Assembly: GCA_905214435.1 (NCBI GenBank)
Contig: CAJMMA010000040.1
Coordinates: 1 to 17,830, forward strand
Direction: 5' to 3'
DNA from: an uncultured bacterium
GTDB taxonomy: Bacteria; Actinomycetota; Coriobacteriia; Coriobacteriales; Coriobacteriaceae
Length of the DNA stretch: 17,830 nucleotides
The first letter of the stretch is position 1. Every line of letters starts with the position of its first letter. This document shows, piece after piece, positions 13,457-17,830 of this stretch. Under the pieces are notes generated by a model. The model saw only the letters and a list, made by a program, of their open reading frames with translations, was not told the origin of the DNA and did no database searches. Position numbers and translations under genes: made by a program.

Positions 13457-15229
13457 ATGTTTAAAAGGTTTCTCTCGTATTACGAGCCCCAGATGGGGCT
13501 TTTTGTTGCCGATACTGTTTGCGCTCTGGTGCTTGCTGCCATTGACCTTGCGTTTCCTATTATTCTGCGCAATCTGACCGGCGGGTTGTTTACCCAGGGT
13601 CAGGCTGCCATTATGCAGGCGCTCGGTATAATCGCGGTGGGTTTGGTGCTGATGTATATCATCCGTTGCGCCTGCCGCTACTTTGTGAGCTACTGGGGCC
13701 ACGTGATGGGCGCGCGCATGGAGTCCAAGATGCGCGAGGACCTGTTCGATCAGTACGAGCGCTTTAGCTTTGCGTACTTCGATCGCAACAGCTCGGGTGA
13801 CATGATGAGCCGCGTGGTCAACGACCTGTTCGATATCTGCGAGGCGGCACACCACGTGCCCGAGTGGATTATCATCTGCGGCATCGAGATCGTCGGCTCG
13901 TTTGTGATCCTCTTTGCTATTGCCCCGGCGCTGGCTCTTGCCATGGCCGTGGTGACGGCGGCTTTTGCGGTCATCATGTTTTGGCAGAACATGCGCATGC
14001 GCGAGGTCTTTAGCGACAACCGCAAAAAGATCAGCGGTATTAATGCTCAGCTGCAGGATTCGCTGGCAGGCATGCGCGTGGTCAAGAGTTTTGCGAACGA
14101 GGAAGCTGAGCGTTCCAAGTTCCGCGCCTCTAACGACCGCTATCTTTCGTCCAAGGAGAACATGTATCACGCCATGGGCGTCTATACCGCGACGTATGGC
14201 CTGCTCTCGGGTGTGCTCTATGTGATCGTGGTGCTGCTGGGCGGCTGGCTGGTCGCCCAGGGACAGCTGCAGGCGGTCGATATGGCGACCTTTGCACTCT
14301 ATATTTCGCTGTTCTGCACGCCGCTCGAGACACTCGTCAATTCGGCCGAAACGTATCAGAAGGCCATCGCCGGCTTTAAGCGCATGGACGAGGTGCTCTC
14401 GACCGCGCCGGATATCCAGGACAAGCCGGGCGCTACGGATCTGCAGGTGACTGCCGGCGCCGTGGAGTATCACGACGTGTGCTTTAACTACGAGGACGTT
14501 GAGCTGGGCGAGGGCGATGCCGAAGAGCGTCCCGTTATCGACCATATGAATCTGTCCATCAAGCCTGGGCAGACCATCGCTTTGGTTGGCCCTTCGGGCG
14601 GCGGCAAGTCCACGACCTGTTCGCTGCTGCCGCGCTTTTATGACGTGGCTGCCGGATCCATTAGCATCGACGGCCAGGACGTGCGCGATGTGACGCAGCA
14701 GAGCCTGCGTCGCGCCATCGGCCTGGTGCAGCAGGATGTCTATCTGTTTGACGGCACGATTGGCGAGAACATCGCCTACGGCAAGCCGGGCGCTACGGCA
14801 GGAGAGATCGCCGAGGCCGCCCGTCGCGCCAACATCGATGCCTTTATCGAGTCGCTTCCACAGGGTTATGACACGGTCGTGGGCGAGCGTGGCAGCCGTC
14901 TTTCGGGCGGACAGAAGCAACGCGTTGCCATTGCGCGCGTGTTTCTCAAGAACCCCAAGATCCTGATTTTGGACGAGGCGACGAGTGCTTTGGATAACGA
15001 GAGCGAGGAGGCGGTCCAGGAGTCGCTCGAAGAGCTGGCACGCGGCCGTACCACAATCATCATCGCCCACCGTCTCTCGACCATTAAACACGCCGATGAG
15101 ATTGCGACCGTTGAGCATGGTCGCGTTGTGGAACGTGGCACGCATGAACAGCTTCTCGCCCGTGGCGGCACCTATGCCCGTTACTATCGAATGCAGTTCG
15201 AAGGTGCGCGTGCGCACGAGCTCGACTGA
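13457..15229 (+). CDS. ABC exporter half-transporter (fused membrane and ATPase domains)
   Basis: The protein has 590 residues, the normal size of a type IV exporter half-transporter. Residues 1-310 form the membrane domain with six spans, starting 'MFKRFLSYYEPQMGLFVADTV'. The ATPase domain begins near 335 and contains Walker A GPSGGGKST (from 378, Lys384), the Q-loop 'IGLVQQDVYLFDGTIGENIAYG', signature LSGGQKQRVAIARV (from 482), Walker B 'ILILDEATSALD' and the switch 'IIIAHRLSTI'. A short acidic insert (VELGEGDAEERPV) lies before the first core strand. It should work as a dimer at the plasma membrane; the substrate is unknown. GAGGA precedes the ATG. The next gene starts 19 bases downstream. 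Confidence 0.93.
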   Translation: MFKRFLSYYEPQMGLFVADTVCALVLAAIDLAFPIILRNLTGGLFTQGQAAIMQALGIIAVGLVLMYIIRCACRYFVSYWGHVMGARMESKMREDLFDQYERFSFAYFDRNSSGDMMSRVVNDLFDICEAAHHVPEWIIICGIEIVGSFVILFAIAPALALAMAVVTAAFAVIMFWQNMRMREVFSDNRKKISGINAQLQDSLAGMRVVKSFANEEAERSKFRASNDRYLSSKENMYHAMGVYTATYGLLSGVLYVIVVLLGGWLVAQGQLQAVDMATFALYISLFCTPLETLVNSAETYQKAIAGFKRMDEVLSTAPDIQDKPGATDLQVTAGAVEYHDVCFNYEDVELGEGDAEERPVIDHMNLSIKPGQTIALVGPSGGGKSTTCSLLPRFYDVAAGSISIDGQDVRDVTQQSLRRAIGLVQQDVYLFDGTIGENIAYGKPGATAGEIAEAARRANIDAFIESLPQGYDTVVGERGSRLSGGQKQRVAIARVFLKNPKILILDEATSALDNESEEAVQESLEELARGRTTIIIAHRLSTIKHADEIATVEHGRVVERGTHEQLLARGGTYARYYRMQFEGARAHELD

Positions 15230-15248
15230 TTGATATGACAGGAAGTTT

Positions 15249-16214
15249 ATGGCTGACAAGAACCCTTTGACTCCGGAAGAAGTGACGGAGTTATTCTCCG
15301 AAATCGATGCATCCGGTGTCTTGGATCCCACGCTTGCCAAAAAGCGAACCGAGCGCATGCGTGAGAAGGAGGCTGCGGCCAAGCGCGGTGACAAAGCGGC
15401 GCTAGCGCAGCTGCGCAGCGAGGACCGCGCGAGCCAGGCAAAACATATCGACCCGCTGTCCGAGGATGATCCTTCGGGTTCGCAGGTGAGTCATACCATT
15501 ACGAAGACCGCGATGGCCGTGGTCATTGGCATCTTGGTGCTGATTGTGGGCATGCAGATTGGCTACGGCGTGATGCGTCGCCTGAACACCGCCAACCTGT
15601 CCGAGAGCGTTTCGGTCGATACCGTTTCGACGGCGCTGAAGGGCGGCCTTGAGTGGGGCAACGGCTTTACGCAGTTCCCGCTCGACTTTACCGTCGATGA
15701 AGCCGATGAGCGTACGGGCACGGTCGAGGTGACGGTGTTGGACACATCGTCTGCCAACGAGCTCGAGCTGCTGTCCAACGGGCAGATTCAGGCCGCGGCG
15801 CTTGCGACCAACGCGTTGCTCAACGATAAGATCGACCGCGTGGTGTATAACGTTCACGCCTATATCGACGAGGATAGCAACATTCAGCACGATTCCTTCT
15901 TTGGCATGTTTCCCGCCCAGGGCCACCAGAGCGCCATCCTGACGTTCGTGTGGACCAAGAGCTCATCCAACGCTACGAGTATCGACTGGAAGATGCGCAT
16001 CGTGAGTATGGATGACACCATCGCCGAGCGCATTCAGAAGCAGGTGAACTCGGTGTCGTCGTTGATTGAGGACCCGGTGGTGAGCCAGACCAAGATTGAC
16101 GAGGAAAAGGCCGAACGTGACCTGGAGCATCGTCTGCATGGCCGCGAGATTTTCCGCGGCGGCAAGCCCGATCGCACACCGTCCGAACTGCTGGAGCAGG
16201 ACAAGATAAAATAA
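15249..16214 (+). CDS. Single-pass membrane protein of unknown function
   Basis: The protein has 321 residues and is not recognised. It starts with a charged cytoplasmic region (1-85) rich in Lys, Arg and Glu with helical heptad-like character (KKRTERMREKEAAAKRG). One membrane segment follows at about 88-109 (AVVIGILVLIVGMQIGYGVM). The remaining 210 residues would lie outside the cell, with a mixed alpha/beta pattern (TGTVEVTVLDTSS, 'AILTFVWTKSSS'), ending in a Lys/Glu-rich tail. AGGAAG precedes the ATG. It follows the ABC exporter gene by 19 bases, so the two are probably expressed together; a role linked to the exporter is only a guess. An intrinsic terminator comes directly after. Confidence 0.75.
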   Translation: MADKNPLTPEEVTELFSEIDASGVLDPTLAKKRTERMREKEAAAKRGDKAALAQLRSEDRASQAKHIDPLSEDDPSGSQVSHTITKTAMAVVIGILVLIVGMQIGYGVMRRLNTANLSESVSVDTVSTALKGGLEWGNGFTQFPLDFTVDEADERTGTVEVTVLDTSSANELELLSNGQIQAAALATNALLNDKIDRVVYNVHAYIDEDSNIQHDSFFGMFPAQGHQSAILTFVWTKSSSNATSIDWKMRIVSMDDTIAERIQKQVNSVSSLIEDPVVSQTKIDEEKAERDLEHRLHGREIFRGGKPDRTPSELLEQDKIK

Positions 16215-16220
16215 GACGCC

Positions 16221-16260
16221 ATCATCCCGCGTGAGCCACAAGCCCCGCGGGATGATTTTT
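16221..16260 (+). terminator. Terminator of the ABC exporter transcript
   Basis: ATCATCCCGCG (16221-16231) pairs perfectly with CGCGGGATGAT (16246-16256), followed by four T (16257-16260). Confidence 0.85.
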
Positions 16261-16357
16261 CCGGGACGGGGATTAAAAAATCATTATGCATAGAAAGTCA
16301 TAATTATCATTTCGTAAACATTTCGATGAAATTAACGCCATGAGGCATGCTTGCGGT

Positions 16358-16363
16358 TACAAT
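16358..16363 (+). promoter_or_regulatory. Candidate -10 box of carA
   Basis: TACAAT lies 58 bases before the carA ATG. No good -35 is seen at the usual distance. An AT-rich stretch upstream (16271-16335) could hold a second promoter or regulator sites. Confidence 0.35.
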
Positions 16364-16384
16364 ACCGCGAGGCCTAACTACACA

Positions 16385-16417
16385 CCTTTAAGCCGGTCCT
16401 GTGAGACCGGGAAGGAG
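16385..16417 (+). promoter_or_regulatory. PyrR-type binding hairpin overlapping the carA ribosome binding site
   Basis: CCGGTC (16393-16398) and GACCGG (16405-16410) enclose CTGTGA. The sequence GGTCCTGTGAGACC fits the known PyrR binding loop, ARUCCNGNGAGGYU, with one base difference, and CCTT (16385-16388) can pair with AAGG (16412-16415), which belongs to the SD AAGGAG. PyrR with UMP bound would then hide the SD. Translational PyrR control of this kind is known from mycobacteria; its use here is inferred. Confidence 0.7.
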
Positions 16418-16421
16418 AATT

Positions 16422-17830
16422 ATGGCGAACAACCATACCGCGGGCGCTGCCGCCCGCACCTTCGCGCCCAGCGAGCTTTGCCAGCGTATGCTGGCCAAAA
16501 CCAGCAAGGGCGCCTGCGGTCCCTGTATCCTGTATCTTGAGGATGGGACCATTTTTTATGGACGTGCATGCGGCGCCGAGGGCACCGCGACCGGCGAAGT
16601 CTGCTTCAACACCTCGCTTGAGGGCTACTTTGAGGTCATGACCGACCCGAGTTATGCCGGCCAAATTGTAACCATGACCTATCCGCAGATCGGCAATTAC
16701 GGTATCGACGAGACCGATGTCCAGTCGGCCTTCCCCGGCGACGCCGTGCGCCCTGCGAGCGCTCCGGCTATGCGCGGCATGATCGTTCGCGACATGTGCG
16801 CCACGCCTTCTAACTGGCGCTCGGCCGTCAGCGTGCCGGAGTACCTGCGCGCTCACGGCATCGTCGCTATCGAGGGTGTCGACACCCGCGCTCTGGTGCG
16901 CCATCTGCGCGACAATGGTTCCAAGATGGGCATTATCTCGACAGAGATCTTCGACGTCGACGAGCTCGCCGAGCGTCTGGACGCAGCGCCCACGCTGGTG
17001 GGCGAGAACCTGGTCAAGACCGTGAGCTGTCCCGCGCCTCACGAGTTTGTGGCCGCCGACCTGCCTGCCACGCATGGCTTTGCGCTTGTGGCTGCCGCTC
17101 CTGCCCGTCACAAAGTGGTCGCCTACGACTGCGGTGTGAAGCGCGGTATTCTGGAGGGCCTGGTCCGTGCCGGCTGCGACCTCACCGTCGTGCCGTGGGA
17201 TACGCCCGCGAGTGAGGTGCTCGACATGAATCCTGATGGCGTCTTTTTGTCCAACGGCCCCGGCGACCCCGATGCCGTGGTGGAGACCTACGAGCAGGTG
17301 CAGCAGCTGATCGGCAAGGTGCCGGTCTTTGGTATTTGCCTGGGTCACCAGATGATCAGCTTGGCCTGCGGCGCCCAAATGGAAAAGCTTAAATTCGGTC
17401 ACCGTGGCGGTAACCAGCCGGTTATGAATCTGGTGAGCCGTCGCGTGGAGATCACCGCGCAAAACCACGGCTTTGGCCTGCTGTTCCCCAGTCTGGGCAA
17501 ACTGATTCCGGAGCTTTCCGGCGGCGAAACCGAGCATGCGGCCGATGGCGACCTGCGCGCCTGGGTGCGTCGCGGCGTCGCGCCGGTCGTGATGAACGAG
17601 CGCTTTGGTCGCATTCGCCTGACACATGTGAACCTCAACGACGGCACCGCCGAGGGCATCCAGCTGCTCGACGCCCCGTGTTTCTCGGTCCAGTACCACC
17701 CCGAGGCTTCGCCCGGCCCCACCGATGCCCACTATCTCTTTACCGCCTTTACGCGACTCATGGACGGCGAGGAGAACTACCTGGACATCGACACCGCGAA
17801 GGACCGCCTCGCCGGCTGGAATTTCGCCGA
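16422..17830 (+). CDS. carA: Carbamoyl phosphate synthase small subunit (partial, runs off the window)
   Basis: There are 469 full codons and no stop before the window ends. After an N-terminal extension of about 35 residues comes 'CILYLEDGTIFYGRACG', then 'TGEVCFNTSLEGYFEVMTDPSYAGQ', the typical small-subunit opening. The glutamine amidotransferase domain is in the C-terminal half: VFGICLGHQMIS with catalytic Cys306, and QYHPEASPGP with His426; 'FLSNGPGDP' is also present. The subunit releases ammonia from glutamine for carbamoyl phosphate, which feeds pyrimidine and arginine synthesis; carB is expected just downstream. AAGGAG lies four bases before the ATG and is part of the PyrR-type structure. 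Confidence 0.96.
   Translation, partial: MANNHTAGAAARTFAPSELCQRMLAKTSKGACGPCILYLEDGTIFYGRACGAEGTATGEVCFNTSLEGYFEVMTDPSYAGQIVTMTYPQIGNYGIDETDVQSAFPGDAVRPASAPAMRGMIVRDMCATPSNWRSAVSVPEYLRAHGIVAIEGVDTRALVRHLRDNGSKMGIISTEIFDVDELAERLDAAPTLVGENLVKTVSCPAPHEFVAADLPATHGFALVAAAPARHKVVAYDCGVKRGILEGLVRAGCDLTVVPWDTPASEVLDMNPDGVFLSNGPGDPDAVVETYEQVQQLIGKVPVFGICLGHQMISLACGAQMEKLKFGHRGGNQPVMNLVSRRVEITAQNHGFGLLFPSLGKLIPELSGGETEHAADGDLRAWVRRGVAPVVMNERFGRIRLTHVNLNDGTAEGIQLLDAPCFSVQYHPEASPGPTDAHYLFTAFTRLMDGEENYLDIDTAKDRLAGWNFA

Noticed and set aside
13436..15394. A 652-codon open frame on the minus strand
   Set aside because: It is antisense to the ABC exporter and has no recognisable domain.
16374..17732. A 452-codon open frame on the minus strand
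   Set aside because: It is antisense to carA, which has all its catalytic motifs on the plus strand.

Overview
The window looks like a high-GC actinobacterium of the class Coriobacteriia, most likely Collinsella or a close relative. This is inferred from gene order, from strong GGAGG-type ribosome binding sites and from CGC/CGT arginine codons in the core genes; nothing in the window fixes the genus.

Layout. (1) Bases 1-86 are the last codons of a typA/bipA-like gene, followed by a terminator and a short region of interleaved inverted repeats. (2) On the minus strand lie a secreted/membrane polymer-forming (bactofilin-like) protein and a TRIC/UPF0126 membrane protein. (3) From about 2324 to 2800 there is a cluster of perfect hairpins, a 25-base copy of a tRNA-Ser 3' end in inverted orientation, and two minus-strand tRNA-Ser genes (CGA and GGA), each with its own terminator. 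(4) After a 400-base non-coding stretch with DnaA-box-like sequences comes the rpsF-ssb-rpsR-rplI operon, ended by a terminator at 4983-5021. (5) Bases 5070-8184 are a nested mobile element. (6) The chromosome then resumes with dnaB, purA, purD, a Nudix hydrolase, an ABC exporter half-transporter, a one-pass membrane protein of unknown role and the start of carA, which runs off the window.

The most notable part is the nested element. The outer unit has 24-bp terminal inverted repeats (one mismatch) and a 7/8-bp target duplication. It carries an IS1595/ISXO2-type transposase, broken by a one-base frameshift, and a complete convergently oriented 164-codon gene for a lincosamide nucleotidyltransferase (Lnu) family protein. 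This resembles the known ISSag10/MTnSag1 type of element that carries lnu(C). A 1283-bp IS3-family element sits inside the right terminal repeat of the outer unit, with a 3-bp target duplication (GTC). Its fused OrfAB transposase also has a one-base frameshift. The resistance-like gene with its ribosome binding site and -10 box is intact, but the unit around it looks immobilised. The insertion lies between the rplI terminator and dnaB, so it should not interrupt expression of the ribosomal operon.

The core genes combine replication (ssb, dnaB), translation (bS6, bS18, bL9, TypA) and nucleotide synthesis (purA, purD, carA). Several leaders look regulatory: a PyrR-type binding hairpin next to the carA ribosome binding site, a leader with competing pairings before purD, and hairpins before rpsF and rpsR. 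A 96-base imperfect hairpin lies between the Nudix and ABC genes.
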